DNA from: Thermoplasmatota archaeon
GTDB lineage: Archaea > Thermoplasmatota > E2 > DHVEG-1
Assembly (NCBI GenBank): GCA_016927555.1
Contig: JAFGML010000026.1
Span: forward strand, 1 to 50,421
Length of the DNA stretch: 50,421 nucleotides
Direction of reading: 5' to 3'
A program made the position numbers and the translations under genes. The notes below the pieces were generated by a model. That model was not told where the DNA came from. It saw nothing but the letters and a program-made list of their open reading frames with translations, and searched no databases. Shown piece after piece: positions 34,555 to 44,271 of the stretch. The stretch's first letter is position 1; the number at the start of each line of letters is the position of its first letter.

Positions 34555-35322
34555 ATGACAAAAGCTCCTGCAAATCAGATAGAAACAAAAACCCTGAATG
34601 TTTCATTTCATAGCAATCAAGTTTTAAAGAATATTGATATCAAGATACCTGCCAAACAACTCACTGCGATCATCGGTCCGTCAGGCTGCGGGAAGACGAC
34701 GCTGCTGAAATCATTCAACCGGCTGCTGGAGATACAAGATGATGTGAAAATAACCGGTGAGCTGATCGTTGATGGCACCGACATCATGAAACCAGGGCTT
34801 GACGTCCCAGATATTCGGAAGAAAATGGGATTGATTTCGCAGAAACCCTATCCCTTGCCGATGTCTATTTTCGAGAACGTCGCATACGGTCTGCGGATTC
34901 ATCATGATAAAAAAGCTAAAGCGCTGGAAGCAGCGGTGCAGCAGAGTCTACAGGAAGTCGGATTGTGGAACGAGGTCAAACACCGTCTGCATGATCCTGC
35001 TTCACGGCTTTCCGTTGGTCAACAACAACGCTTGTGTCTTGCACGAGCCTTAGCGGTACAACCTGAGGTCATTCTCTGTGACGAGCCGACCAGTGCACTC
35101 GACCCGGTCGCTGCTCAACAGGTAGAAAAACTTCTACTGAAATTAAAAAAAGACTACACCGTCGTCCTCGTCACCCATACCCTGCGTCAGGCTAAACGGG
35201 TCGCTGATTATGTCATCTTCCTGTACTTCGGCAGGGTGCTCGAACAAGGACCTGCCAATGAGGTGTTCACCAACCCGAAAAGCGCTGAGATGAAAGCATA
35301 CCTCAGTGGAGAAATTAGTTAA
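34555..35322 (+). CDS. pstB: Phosphate ABC transporter ATP-binding protein PstB
   Basis: Walker A 'IGPSGCGKTTLLKSFNRL', signature 'ASRLSVGQQQRLCLARALAVQPEVILCDEPTSALDPVA'. Confidence 0.95.
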   Translation: MTKAPANQIETKTLNVSFHSNQVLKNIDIKIPAKQLTAIIGPSGCGKTTLLKSFNRLLEIQDDVKITGELIVDGTDIMKPGLDVPDIRKKMGLISQKPYPLPMSIFENVAYGLRIHHDKKAKALEAAVQQSLQEVGLWNEVKHRLHDPASRLSVGQQQRLCLARALAVQPEVILCDEPTSALDPVAAQQVEKLLLKLKKDYTVVLVTHTLRQAKRVADYVIFLYFGRVLEQGPANEVFTNPKSAEMKAYLSGEIS

Positions 35323-35337
35323 TCAGAGGTGAAACAC

Positions 35338-35526
35338 ATGAAAATCGATCTTGAAAATGTGAAATGCATCAAAGACACAGCAATCACCATCCGTGGATCG
35401 CGCAGGCGCATCACGGTTCCCTCTGAAGTCGTTGAGCTCCTCAGCTTACACGATGGGGATAAACTGAAGTGGATTGTGTTGAATGACGGAACAATCTCTC
35501 TGACAAAAGTAAAAGAAAAAAAATAA
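35338..35526 (+). CDS. Stand-alone AbrB/SpoVT-like swapped-hairpin DNA-binding protein
   Basis: 'RGSRRRITVPSEVVELLSLHDGDKLKWIVLNDGTISLTKV' fits the AbrB fold pattern; immediately 3' of pstB with RBS. Confidence 0.75.
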   Translation: MKIDLENVKCIKDTAITIRGSRRRITVPSEVVELLSLHDGDKLKWIVLNDGTISLTKVKEKK

Positions 35527-35550
35527 AGTCGTACAATGAGAAGGGCCGTT

Positions 35551-36204
35551 TTAGTGGAGAGACTCAACTTCTCGTCCGTACGCTTGTTTTGGGGTAATGC
35601 CAGTAGCGATGCCTGCTGCGATGGCTATTTTGATTAGATCACCAATGATAAAGGGGACGAATCCCATCATGAGAAGTCCCCAGAGGTCTATGGTGGTACC
35701 TGCGATGGAGAGCCATCCATAGAGCTGCAGTAAACCAAGACCAAAGACAAGACCGAAATTCGCAGTCACCATGAGTGCAAGCATCCTCCAGTACGACCGT
35801 GACTTCACTGAATGATCAACCCAGTACCCCAGGAAGAATGCTGCAAGGACAAAACCAATGAGATACCCACCAGTAGGGCCAGCAAGGTACGACAATCCCC
35901 CGTTCATTCCAGCAAACCAGGGGACACCAGCCATGCCGACACCAAGGTACAACCCCTGACTGATACCACCCCACCATTTTCCCAACACGACAGCGCTGAG
36001 AAGCACAGCAAAGGTCTGACCCGTAAGAGGCACGGGGGAACCGGGGAGGTAGAATCGCAGTTGGGCTGCTATACCAGTGATGCACGCGAAGCTAATGGCT
36101 AGTAACAATTTATGATATAACTCGAGTTCATAGCGCCATTTAAAAAACGTGTATCGTGCCTGTTTGTACTTGTTGACATACAAGTTTAGTTCCATGTCTA
36201 TCAC
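35551..36204 (-). CDS. bioY: Biotin transporter BioY
   Basis: 'RFYLPGSPVPLTGQTFAVLLSAVVLGKWWGGISQGLYLGVGMAGVPWFAGMNGGLSYLAGPTGGYLIGFVLAAFFLGY'. Confidence 0.95.
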   Translation of the reverse strand: MIDMELNLYVNKYKQARYTFFKWRYELELYHKLLLAISFACITGIAAQLRFYLPGSPVPLTGQTFAVLLSAVVLGKWWGGISQGLYLGVGMAGVPWFAGMNGGLSYLAGPTGGYLIGFVLAAFFLGYWVDHSVKSRSYWRMLALMVTANFGLVFGLGLLQLYGWLSIAGTTIDLWGLLMMGFVPFIIGDLIKIAIAAGIATGITPKQAYGREVESLH

Positions 36205-36344
36205 CTTAACGGAAACCAGAAATTCATGGGGAGTAACAACTTCCTATAAAAGAAGTTTTTGTCTCAACATTTTCTCAACGTAATCTTTATAAATAGTGTA
36301 CATTTTATATTAGAAGAGACCTACTATTTTAGAGGAGGCATCAT

Positions 36345-36866
36345 ATGAAGAAAATAACACTCGTTGTAGTAGTAATAAGTGTAGTTTTAGCTGGTATGCC
36401 GCTGACGACCGCCCTGCCCATGCCGCACCTTCCTTCGGCAATGCGACACACACCACCAACACCAGCACCGTACACCAACGACACCCCACCAGACTGGGCC
36501 ACAGGGAACTTCAGTGGCGTTTGGGGTATCACCATTTTTGGTATACCACTGCCCGCATCAGGATGGATCACTGGATACTACCAGAGGATTGGACTGGGGA
36601 ACTTCGACGCAGTCTATGCCACATTCAATGAAACCAATGCCACCTCGTTTCTCAGGGGCATCATGCTGTGGATTTTTTTCCTGGGTGGTGCTGGGAGTCT
36701 TGCGACCGGAAACGCAACCTGGGTGAGCGGGATTGGCGTCGCTAATCAAACCCATTTTTACTGGAGGATCAACGCAATCATCGGCCCAAGCTTCTACATC
36801 CACTGTGAGTACACCCCCTTTGAGAATACCACGCGATCGGTCCTTCCCCGTCGGTTGCTCCACTAA
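36345..36866 (+). CDS. Hypothetical secreted/membrane protein
   Basis: N-terminal signal peptide 'MKKITLVVVVISVVLAGMPLTTALP', RBS gaggagg, upstream TATA-like 'ctttataaata'; no family recognised. Confidence 0.7.
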   Translation: MKKITLVVVVISVVLAGMPLTTALPMPHLPSAMRHTPPTPAPYTNDTPPDWATGNFSGVWGITIFGIPLPASGWITGYYQRIGLGNFDAVYATFNETNATSFLRGIMLWIFFLGGAGSLATGNATWVSGIGVANQTHFYWRINAIIGPSFYIHCEYTPFENTTRSVLPRRLLH

Positions 36867-36906
36867 GACAGAAACATAGTTAAGGATTCCTCCTATTCAA
36901 CCCTTC

Positions 36907-38175
36907 ATGGTGCAGGTACCACGAGGAACACGTGATTTTACTCCTGAGGAAATGGTGAAACGTCAGTACCTCGAGCAGGCGATGACAGCGACGTTTTCCT
37001 CATTTGGGTACCAGCAGATACAGACGCCAAGCTTTGAGCATGTGGAGTTGTTCACCGCGAAATCCGGTGACGCGATCATCAACGAGTTGTACGCCTTTAC
37101 CGATAAAGGGGGACGGCAGCTTGCCTTGCGACCGGAGCTAACTGCTCCCGTGATCCGCTGTTACATCGAACGGCTGCAGATGGAGCCGAAACCGTTGAAG
37201 GTGTTCTACTTTGGCAACTGTTACCGGTACGATCGTCCGCAGAAAGGACGGTACCGGGAGTTCCAACAAGCAGGCTGTGAGATCATCGGTGCAGGAACCC
37301 CGGAGGCTGCCGCTGAGCTCCTCGCCCTTGCGTATAGCCTGCTACAGAACGCCGGGCTGCAGACGATTCACCTCAACATCGGCAATCTGACGCTTGTCAA
37401 ATCCTTGTTTAAAAAATTACGACTGGTACATGATGATCAGAAAACACTGCTGCCCTTCATTGATAAAGGACAATTTGAGGACCTTAAGGTTGCTTTGCGT
37501 GACTGCGGTGTCTCAGAGCAGGAGACCACCACCTGTCTGCAGTTGCTCCAAACACCTGACCTCTCGGACATACGAGAGTTTCTCCGTGGTGACACAGAGG
37601 CTGAGAAGGAACTCTCAGTGATGGAAACAATCCTTGAGTTGTTGCAGAACGCCTTTGCTGTCAAAGACTATTCGTTGAAGTTAAGCATTGTCCGTGGGCT
37701 TGATTACTACACAGGGATGGTCTTTGAAATCGACGCACCAGTCCTTGGCGCAGAAAAGCAACTCTGCGGCGGAGGATTCTACGAGTTGATTCCCTTGCTG
37801 GGTGGCACTGCGGTTCCTACTGCAGGGTTCGCAGTGGGGTTCGACCGCACCATCCTTGCCCTTGAAGCAGAACACTTTGTGTTTCCAGCGTCTCGTCTTG
37901 ATGTCTACGTCGTCCCAGTGAATCCAGAGATGGTTCCCCAGGCAATACAGATTGTCCAACAGCTCCGCAGCACTGGTCTGTCTGTTGATTTTGATGTCCT
38001 GCAACGCGGTATCGGAAAATCCTTGAAGTACGCTGCTGCAAAACAAGCACACACCGTCGTGATTGTGGGACCAAAGGAACTGGAGAACAACTCAGTCACC
38101 CTGCGGGACATGGACACCGGGGCTCAACAGACCATGGCGATATCAGCGCTGCAGACAATGCTTGACAAAAAGTAA
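36907..38175 (+). CDS. hisS: Histidyl-tRNA synthetase
   Basis: 'PRGTRDFTPEE', 'ALRPELTAPVIRCYIE', 'YRYDRPQKGRYREFQQAGCEIIG', 'IVRGLDYYTGMVFEI', 'AVPTAGFAVGFDR'. Confidence 0.97.
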   Translation: MVQVPRGTRDFTPEEMVKRQYLEQAMTATFSSFGYQQIQTPSFEHVELFTAKSGDAIINELYAFTDKGGRQLALRPELTAPVIRCYIERLQMEPKPLKVFYFGNCYRYDRPQKGRYREFQQAGCEIIGAGTPEAAAELLALAYSLLQNAGLQTIHLNIGNLTLVKSLFKKLRLVHDDQKTLLPFIDKGQFEDLKVALRDCGVSEQETTTCLQLLQTPDLSDIREFLRGDTEAEKELSVMETILELLQNAFAVKDYSLKLSIVRGLDYYTGMVFEIDAPVLGAEKQLCGGGFYELIPLLGGTAVPTAGFAVGFDRTILALEAEHFVFPASRLDVYVVPVNPEMVPQAIQIVQQLRSTGLSVDFDVLQRGIGKSLKYAAAKQAHTVVIVGPKELENNSVTLRDMDTGAQQTMAISALQTMLDKK

Positions 38176-38188
38176 TCCACGGGAGGTG

Positions 38189-38710
38189 ATGCTTTTGAAA
38201 AAACAAGTGTTCATCATTGATACCTCAGCGATACTCTCTGGAAAACCCATTCAGTTGAATAATAGATGTATGATGACTACCCCTGGTGTGTCTGATGAAC
38301 TCCGTCCCGGTGGACGTGATTATCAGATTTTTGAGTTTCTGAAAGAGACAGGCCTGGTGATCCACGCGCCATCAAAAGAAGCCTTAGCGCATGTGAAAGC
38401 CACAGCACACCAGACTGGTGATGACGCACGGCTCTCCACAGCAGACATCGAGATTCTCGCCTTAGCTTATGATGTGAACAGAGAACCTGAGACTGAAGCC
38501 GTGATTCTGACTGATGATTACTCCATTCAGAATCTCGCAGCAACCTTACACATCGTGTTTCAAGGGTTTTCTCAAAAAGAAATTACAAAAAAGTTTAAAT
38601 GGGTGTCCCGTTGTCCAGGCTGCGAAAGAAGATTTCAGGAGCCAACGAAAATCTGTCCTGTCTGTGGGACACGGACGAAAAGCGCACTGCGACGTCAACA
38701 AGACCTCTGA
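38189..38710 (+). CDS. nob1: rRNA maturation endonuclease Nob1 (PIN domain plus zinc ribbon)
   Basis: 'FIIDTSAILSGKPI', 'LSTADIEILALAYDV', 'ILTDDYSIQNLA', 'RCPGCERRFQEPTKICPVCGTR'; GGAGGTG RBS before ATG 38189. Confidence 0.93.
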   Translation: MLLKKQVFIIDTSAILSGKPIQLNNRCMMTTPGVSDELRPGGRDYQIFEFLKETGLVIHAPSKEALAHVKATAHQTGDDARLSTADIEILALAYDVNREPETEAVILTDDYSIQNLAATLHIVFQGFSQKEITKKFKWVSRCPGCERRFQEPTKICPVCGTRTKSALRRQQDL

Positions 38711-38722
38711 TCGTGAGAGCCT

Positions 38723-39538
38723 ATGAACATCAAAGACATGTTTCTCCGGTTTTGGAAAAGCGACAACGATAAAATCTCTATCGTCCGTGATGTCGTCGTC
38801 GCACTCCTGGCTGTGCTCATCATTCTGATGGTTCTGTGGGGGTACACCGGGCAGTGGTTTTCTGCTCCCATGGTTGCTATTGAGTCTGGCAGCATGGAGC
38901 ATCCGAACCCACCGTTTGGTCGGTTGGGGACCATTGATGCTGGTGACATGGTCTTGGTTCAAAGAGTCTGGCAACGCAGCGACGTCATCCCCCATGGTGG
39001 TACCATTGAAGGGGCACAGGCGGAGAACGGACACCAGACCTATGGCAGCTACGGTGATGTGATCATCTACAAACCCTTGGGGAGAACCGATGTCTCCCAG
39101 ATCATTCATCGGGCGATGTGCTGGGTGGATGTGTACACCAACAACGGTCAGACAACCTATACCATTGGTGACTATGGGATTTACAATGCAACAAGTCTCA
39201 CCATCCCTGCCTTGGGGTTGTATAACCGTGATCCTGGTTGGACGCACTCAGGGTTTCTGACCAAAGGGGATAACAACGATGTCATTGATGAAATCACTGA
39301 TATCTGTCCACAGCCGGTGAAAGTGGAGTGGATTTCTGGGAAAGCGCGTGGTGAAATCCCGTGGTTAGGGACGATTAATCTGTTCTTTGAAGACCTTCTG
39401 CATGGGAGAAACACGGTTCGCAACGTGCATCAGGATAGCTTGATTTGTCTTGGTATCGTCATTGCTGTGCTCATTTCCATCCCTATCATTTTGGATGTCT
39501 ACGAGTATTTGAAGAAGAAGAAGCAGAACCCTGCTTAG
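38723..39538 (+). CDS. Signal peptidase I (S26B, archaeal/ER type)
   Basis: TM followed by 'MVAIESGSMEHPNPPFGRLGTIDAGDMVLVQRV' and 'GDVIIYKPLGRTDVSQIIHRAMCWV'; C-terminal TM. Confidence 0.92.
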   Translation: MNIKDMFLRFWKSDNDKISIVRDVVVALLAVLIILMVLWGYTGQWFSAPMVAIESGSMEHPNPPFGRLGTIDAGDMVLVQRVWQRSDVIPHGGTIEGAQAENGHQTYGSYGDVIIYKPLGRTDVSQIIHRAMCWVDVYTNNGQTTYTIGDYGIYNATSLTIPALGLYNRDPGWTHSGFLTKGDNNDVIDEITDICPQPVKVEWISGKARGEIPWLGTINLFFEDLLHGRNTVRNVHQDSLICLGIVIAVLISIPIILDVYEYLKKKKQNPA

Positions 39539-40293
39539 GTCCTTTGTTTTTTCTGAGCTGGTGTTGCTTTCGTTTTTTTCCTAGGTGACGCTTGGTACCA
39601 CGGAGGATACGCATGGTATGCTAAGGGGTCTTTGTGGTGTGCATCCTGGAATCCTTTGAGTCGCAGGAGACAGGAGTCGCATCTGCCACACGCTGTGGTG
39701 CCTCCACGGTAGCACGACCAGGTGTATTGGAACGGTACATGAAGCTTAACACCTTTTTGTATGATCTCTGCTTTGGTGAAATGAAGCAGCGGTGCTTCGA
39801 TGGTGATTGTTTTTCCCTTTATTCCTCGCTTTGTCGCCAGTGAGGCGAGGTGTTGGAAGGCGTCGATATACTCTGGTCTGCAGTCGGGGTACCCAGAGTA
39901 ATCCAGGGCATTGACCCCAATGAAGATCGCATCAGCACCAATGGTCTCAGCGTACGCAAGACCAAGGGAGAGGAACACGGTGTTGCGTGCGGGGACGTAG
40001 GTGGACGGAATCGTATGTCCAATGTCCGCTAGTCGATGAGTACGGATAAGCTCTGCTGATGTACTCAGGAGGGACGAGTGACCAAAGCGGGAGAGGTCGA
40101 CATCAAAGATGAGATGGTCATGTGCGTGTACTGTAGTGGCGATTTTTTTTGCACACGAAAGTTCTTTGGTGTGCCGCTGTCCGTAGCGAAATGACAATGC
40201 GTAGATTTGATATCCTCTGTCGCGTGCAAGAAAAGCAGTCACCGCGGAATCCAGGCCGCCGGACAGTAAACAGACTGCGTTGTGTCTCGTCAT
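39535..40293 (-). CDS. queC: 7-cyano-7-deazaguanine synthase QueC
   Basis: 'VCLLSGGLDSAVTAFLARDRGYQIYALSFRYGQRH', 'PARNTVFLSLGLAYAETIGADAIFIGVNALDYSGYPDCRPEYI', 'TWSCYRGGTTACGRCDSCLLRLKGF'. Confidence 0.97.
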   Translation of the reverse strand: MTRHNAVCLLSGGLDSAVTAFLARDRGYQIYALSFRYGQRHTKELSCAKKIATTVHAHDHLIFDVDLSRFGHSSLLSTSAELIRTHRLADIGHTIPSTYVPARNTVFLSLGLAYAETIGADAIFIGVNALDYSGYPDCRPEYIDAFQHLASLATKRGIKGKTITIEAPLLHFTKAEIIQKGVKLHVPFQYTWSCYRGGTTACGRCDSCLLRLKGFQDAHHKDPLAYHAYPPWYQASPRKKTKATPAQKKQRT

Positions 40294-40296
40294 ACG

Positions 40297-41466
40297 CTAC
40301 CGGTTCCACAATGGTGACATCGTGCGGAGTTTGGCAACAACCTCAGGCAGCGCTTCTGTGACGTAGGACATCTCTGTTTTCGTGTTCTTCCGTCCAACGG
40401 AGAGCCGTATGGACCCGTGGGCTTGCACTGGGTCAAGCCCAATGGCAAGCAGCACGTGTGAGGCCTTCAGTTTCTTTGATGAGCAGGCTGATCCTGTCGA
40501 TGTCGCGATGCCTTTCTTGTCTAACCCCAGCAGCAGGGATTCACCCTCGATGCCAGTGAAACGGAAGTGTGCGTTGTTCACGAGTCGCTGTGTCGGATGA
40601 CCGTTGAGGTAGCTTTCCTCAAGTTGTAGAATGTTTTTTATCAGCATGTCTCGCAATGTTTTCAGGTGTGTCGTGTCTTTTTTCATTCGTCGCCCCGCCA
40701 GCTGGCAGGCTTTCCCTAGACCGACGATCCCTGGGACGTTGTAGGTGCTGCTGCGCAACCCTTTTTCATGGCCGCCACCGTGGATGAGTGGTTGGAGCGT
40801 GACACCATTCCGTATGAACAATGCCCCTGTTCCCTTCGGGCCGTAGATTTTATGTGACGAGAGTGCGAGTAAGTCGACGTGGAGTTTCTTGACATTGATA
40901 GGCACCTTTGCGACTGCTTGCACCGCGTCGGTGTGGAAGAGCACCTGGTGCTCCTGCGCGATTTTTCCGATGTCTTGGATGGGTTCAATGGTCCCGATCT
41001 CGTTGTTGGCAAACATGATAGTGATGAGAAAGGTATTTTTTGATATTGAGGTGCGTAGGTCATCGAGGTTGATGAGTCCCTGGGAATCCACCGGGAGGTA
41101 CTTCACCTTGAATCCCTGTGCTTCAAGATGCCGGCATGCCTCCAGCACACCGGGGTGTTCAATGGCTGAGGTGATGATGTGCGGTCCTGGACTGGTTCGC
41201 TTGTCTTTGTTGAGGTACGCAACCCCTTTGATCGCCAGGTTATCTGACTCGGTCCCCCCCGCAGTGAAGATGATTTCATCGTCCTGTGCGCCTAGTAATT
41301 TACCGACGGATCCTCGTGCCGCATCCACTGCTTCATGGGCTTCTCTGCCATAGGCATGAATCGACGAAGGGTTCCCGTAGTACCTGGTGAAGTACGGTAC
41401 CATCGCGTTGAGGACCTCGGTGTCAACTTGGGTGGTTGAGGCGTTATCTAGGAAGATTCGTTTCAT
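40297..41466 (-). CDS. Cysteine desulfurase (NifS/IscS family)
   Basis: 'IFLDNASTTQVDTEVLNAM', 'TAGGTESDNLAIKG', 'LLALSSHKIYGPKGTGALFIR', 'ATSTGSACSSKKLKASHVLLAIG'. Confidence 0.97.
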   Translation of the reverse strand: MKRIFLDNASTTQVDTEVLNAMVPYFTRYYGNPSSIHAYGREAHEAVDAARGSVGKLLGAQDDEIIFTAGGTESDNLAIKGVAYLNKDKRTSPGPHIITSAIEHPGVLEACRHLEAQGFKVKYLPVDSQGLINLDDLRTSISKNTFLITIMFANNEIGTIEPIQDIGKIAQEHQVLFHTDAVQAVAKVPINVKKLHVDLLALSSHKIYGPKGTGALFIRNGVTLQPLIHGGGHEKGLRSSTYNVPGIVGLGKACQLAGRRMKKDTTHLKTLRDMLIKNILQLEESYLNGHPTQRLVNNAHFRFTGIEGESLLLGLDKKGIATSTGSACSSKKLKASHVLLAIGLDPVQAHGSIRLSVGRKNTKTEMSYVTEALPEVVAKLRTMSPLWNR

Positions 41467-41477
41467 AGGTGTTCACC

Positions 41478-42380
41478 TTAGGAAAGCTCCATCATCCGCT
41501 GCAGGGGCACCCGTGCCTTCTGCATGATGCGTGTGGGGAGCTCTATTTGTGGTTCTAACGTCTGCAGGCTTTTTAATACTTTTTCTAGGGTTATCTTTTT
41601 CATGTTCTCGCAGAGTGCCTTTGGAAGAGAGTAGAAGGTTTTCCCTGGGTTTTCCTTCTGCAGTCGGTAGCACAACCCTTGCTCTGTTCCGATGATGAAC
41701 TCTTGAGCAGGAGACGTCTTCGCATGCTTCACCATGCCGTTTGTGGAGAACACATGGTGTGCCAGCTCAACGACGTCTGGTCGGCATTCTGGGTGCACAA
41801 GGATCTCTGCTGCTGGGTGTTTCTTGTGAAGCGTTTTGATGTCGTCTGTGGTGATATCATGGTGGGTGCGGCAGACTCCTGGCCACAGGATCATGTCCTT
41901 CTCAGGGACTTGCTTCTGAATGTAGGCGCCCAGGTTCCTATCTGGAACAAAAATAATTTGTTTCGCAGCCCTGCTTTTCACGACCTGTACTCCGTTTGCT
42001 GAGGTGCAGCAGATATCAGCGAGTGCCTTGACTGCTGCAGTCGTGTTAATGTACGCGACGACGTCTGCATCCGGGTGTTTGTCCATCAGCGCACTGAGGC
42101 TTTCGCCATCGACCATGGCTGCCATTGGGCAGCTGGCGGTCGCATCAGGGAGGATTACGGTTTTCTTTGGATTGAGGAGCTTTGCTGACTCTGCCATGAA
42201 ATCCACGCCGCAGAAAATGATGGTCGTTGCCTTCGTCTTGGTCGCGGTTAACGACAAATCCAGGGAGTCTCCGACGTAATCAGCGATATCCTGTACCTCT
42301 GGGGTCTGATAGTTATGAGCAAGGATCACTGCACGGCGTGTTTTTTTTAACTCCTGTATCTGTTGGTATATTTGTTCCAT
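41478..42380 (-). CDS. nadA: Quinolinate synthase A
   Basis: 'AVILAHNYQTPEVQDIADYVGDSLDLS', 'FCGVDFMAESAKLLNPKKTVILPD', 'VHPECRPDVVELAHHVFSTNGMV', 'FIIGTEQGLCYRLQKENPGKTFY'. Start at MEQIYQQ. Confidence 0.97.
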   Translation of the reverse strand: MEQIYQQIQELKKTRRAVILAHNYQTPEVQDIADYVGDSLDLSLTATKTKATTIIFCGVDFMAESAKLLNPKKTVILPDATASCPMAAMVDGESLSALMDKHPDADVVAYINTTAAVKALADICCTSANGVQVVKSRAAKQIIFVPDRNLGAYIQKQVPEKDMILWPGVCRTHHDITTDDIKTLHKKHPAAEILVHPECRPDVVELAHHVFSTNGMVKHAKTSPAQEFIIGTEQGLCYRLQKENPGKTFYSLPKALCENMKKITLEKVLKSLQTLEPQIELPTRIMQKARVPLQRMMELS

Positions 42381-42520
42381 AGTAGGAAAGCCTGGTCGTT
42401 TTTTTGTCCTGAATGTGCGCCTGGAACATAAAGGTTGCCCCCAGGGTCTATTTTTATTCATGGAAGGAAAATCTATTTATCCTGGATGTCGATTAACCCT
42501 TCATAGGAGATGGATAGTAG

Positions 42521-42973
42521 ATGGATGTCATAGCATTTATCATTGGCTTAATCATAGGTGTCATCACTGTTGGTCTTGCTATTGAGATCGGGATGCGCCG
42601 GATCAATAAAACCGAACCTGCGACCCGCCCGACGCACAAATGGAGTATCACGGAGATTTCGAATCCTCGCATTATCGCAGAGTACCTCGGTGACATGGAG
42701 TTGCCGAAGAATGCGAAAGTCGTGGTCAACGAGTACTCCAATGGTGCGTTGTTAAGAGGCATGGAAGTGAAGCACCATTCAGGGATTCGGGGGAACTTCA
42801 TCCTCGGTGATGACCGTGCGTTGATTCTCTCTGGGCCGATTAAACAGGACAGCCTTGGGGTGTGGACGGTTGAGAAGGACATGTTGCTGAAACTCAATAA
42901 GTATTTCACCGACAGCTGGGACAAAGCTACACCCATGATTGATGATGAGTCATCCGATGAGCGTACTCATTAA
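42521..42973 (+). CDS. Hypothetical membrane-anchored protein
   Basis: N-terminal TM 'VIAFIIGLIIGVITVGLAIEIGM' with soluble C-terminal domain; overlaps the start of the downstream deaminase gene. Confidence 0.7.
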   Translation: MDVIAFIIGLIIGVITVGLAIEIGMRRINKTEPATRPTHKWSITEISNPRIIAEYLGDMELPKNAKVVVNEYSNGALLRGMEVKHHSGIRGNFILGDDRALILSGPIKQDSLGVWTVEKDMLLKLNKYFTDSWDKATPMIDDESSDERTH

Positions 42974-44246
42974 AGGCGCGACGATTCTGACCCAGAATGA
43001 TGCGCGACAGCAGGTTCATGGTGACCTCTACATTGAGGATCACCGTATCGTGCAGATCTCAAAAAAGCCTCTGTCTGTGGAAGCTGATTTTAAAATACAT
43101 GGAACCAAACACCTGGTGTTGCCAGGCTTCATCAACACCCATACCCATCTGCCGATGACGCTCTTGAGAGGGTACGGGGATGACATGCTGCTGCAGGACT
43201 GGCTGACGAAGAGGATCTGGCCGGTGGAAGCACAGCTCACGAAGAAACGAATTCAGAGTGGTGCGCAGCTTGGTCTGCTGGAGATGATTGCCTCAGGGAC
43301 GACTGCGTACCTCGACATGTACTTTTTTGAGGACGCCATTGCTAGGATTACAGAGAAGGCTGGCGTACGTGCGTTCCTTGGGTTCGGCCTGCTTGATTTC
43401 GATACACCGGAGTTCCCAGCTGCTGAGTTGTTTCCTCAGTGTGAAGGCTTTGTGAAGCACTGGAAGGACCATGACCTGGTGACACCCGTGGTTGCTCCGC
43501 ACAGCACGTACTCATGTTCCCCTGAAACCCTGCAGCGTGCCCTTGAGATAGCCACGAAGTACAGCATTCCCCTACATACACATTGTGCGGAGACCAGGGA
43601 TGAGGTGTACGACACTCAGAAAAAGTACGGGATGCGACCTGTCGAGCATCTGAAACACACCGGGTTGCTGCGACAGGGCATGATCCTTGCGCATTGCGGC
43701 TGGATTACGAAGAGCGAAATTGCAGAGATGAAGGCAGCAGGCGTGGCTGTGTCTCATTGCCCGGTCAGTAACATGAAGATTGCCACCGGAGGTTTTGCAC
43801 CCGTCCCCGAGCTGCTGGCTGCCGGCGTACCCGTGGGGTTAGGGACGGATGGCGCCGCAAGCAACAACACCCTTGACATGATGGAAACCATGAAGTTCAC
43901 CGCGTTGATGCACAAGAACCACCGCTGGGATCCAACCATTCTGCCTGCGCAGACCGTCCTAGATTTAGCGACACGCGGTGGTGCCGCCTGCCTTGGCGCA
44001 CAGCAGACCCTGGGATCCCTGCAGGAAGGAAAAACCGCTGACCTCATCATGGTTGATCTGCACACACCGCACCTCACACCGCTCCATGATGCCTGCTCCC
44101 ATCTCGTGTACGCAGCCAGAGGTACTGATGTGAGCACCACGATCGTCCATGGCAAACCGCTCATGGTAGAAAAAAAATTCTTGACCTTAGACCCTGAAAA
44201 AATCATGGAGCAGGCGCAGAAAGACGCACAGGAGTTAACTAGTTAA
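42957..44246 (+). CDS. dadD: Amidohydrolase, 5'-deoxyadenosine/S-adenosylhomocysteine/MTA deaminase family
   Basis: 'VLPGFINTHTHLPMTLLRGYGDDMLLQDWLTKRIWPVEAQL', 'LHTHCAETRDEV', 'VSHCPVSNMKIATGGFAPVPELLAAGVPVGLGTDGAASNNTLDMMETMK'. Exact start among 42939/42954/42957 uncertain. Confidence 0.88.
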   Translation: MSVLIKGATILTQNDARQQVHGDLYIEDHRIVQISKKPLSVEADFKIHGTKHLVLPGFINTHTHLPMTLLRGYGDDMLLQDWLTKRIWPVEAQLTKKRIQSGAQLGLLEMIASGTTAYLDMYFFEDAIARITEKAGVRAFLGFGLLDFDTPEFPAAELFPQCEGFVKHWKDHDLVTPVVAPHSTYSCSPETLQRALEIATKYSIPLHTHCAETRDEVYDTQKKYGMRPVEHLKHTGLLRQGMILAHCGWITKSEIAEMKAAGVAVSHCPVSNMKIATGGFAPVPELLAAGVPVGLGTDGAASNNTLDMMETMKFTALMHKNHRWDPTILPAQTVLDLATRGGAACLGAQQTLGSLQEGKTADLIMVDLHTPHLTPLHDACSHLVYAARGTDVSTTIVHGKPLMVEKKFLTLDPEKIMEQAQKDAQELTS

Positions 44247-44271
44247 ATCATACGTCTGTTTCTGATGCCGT

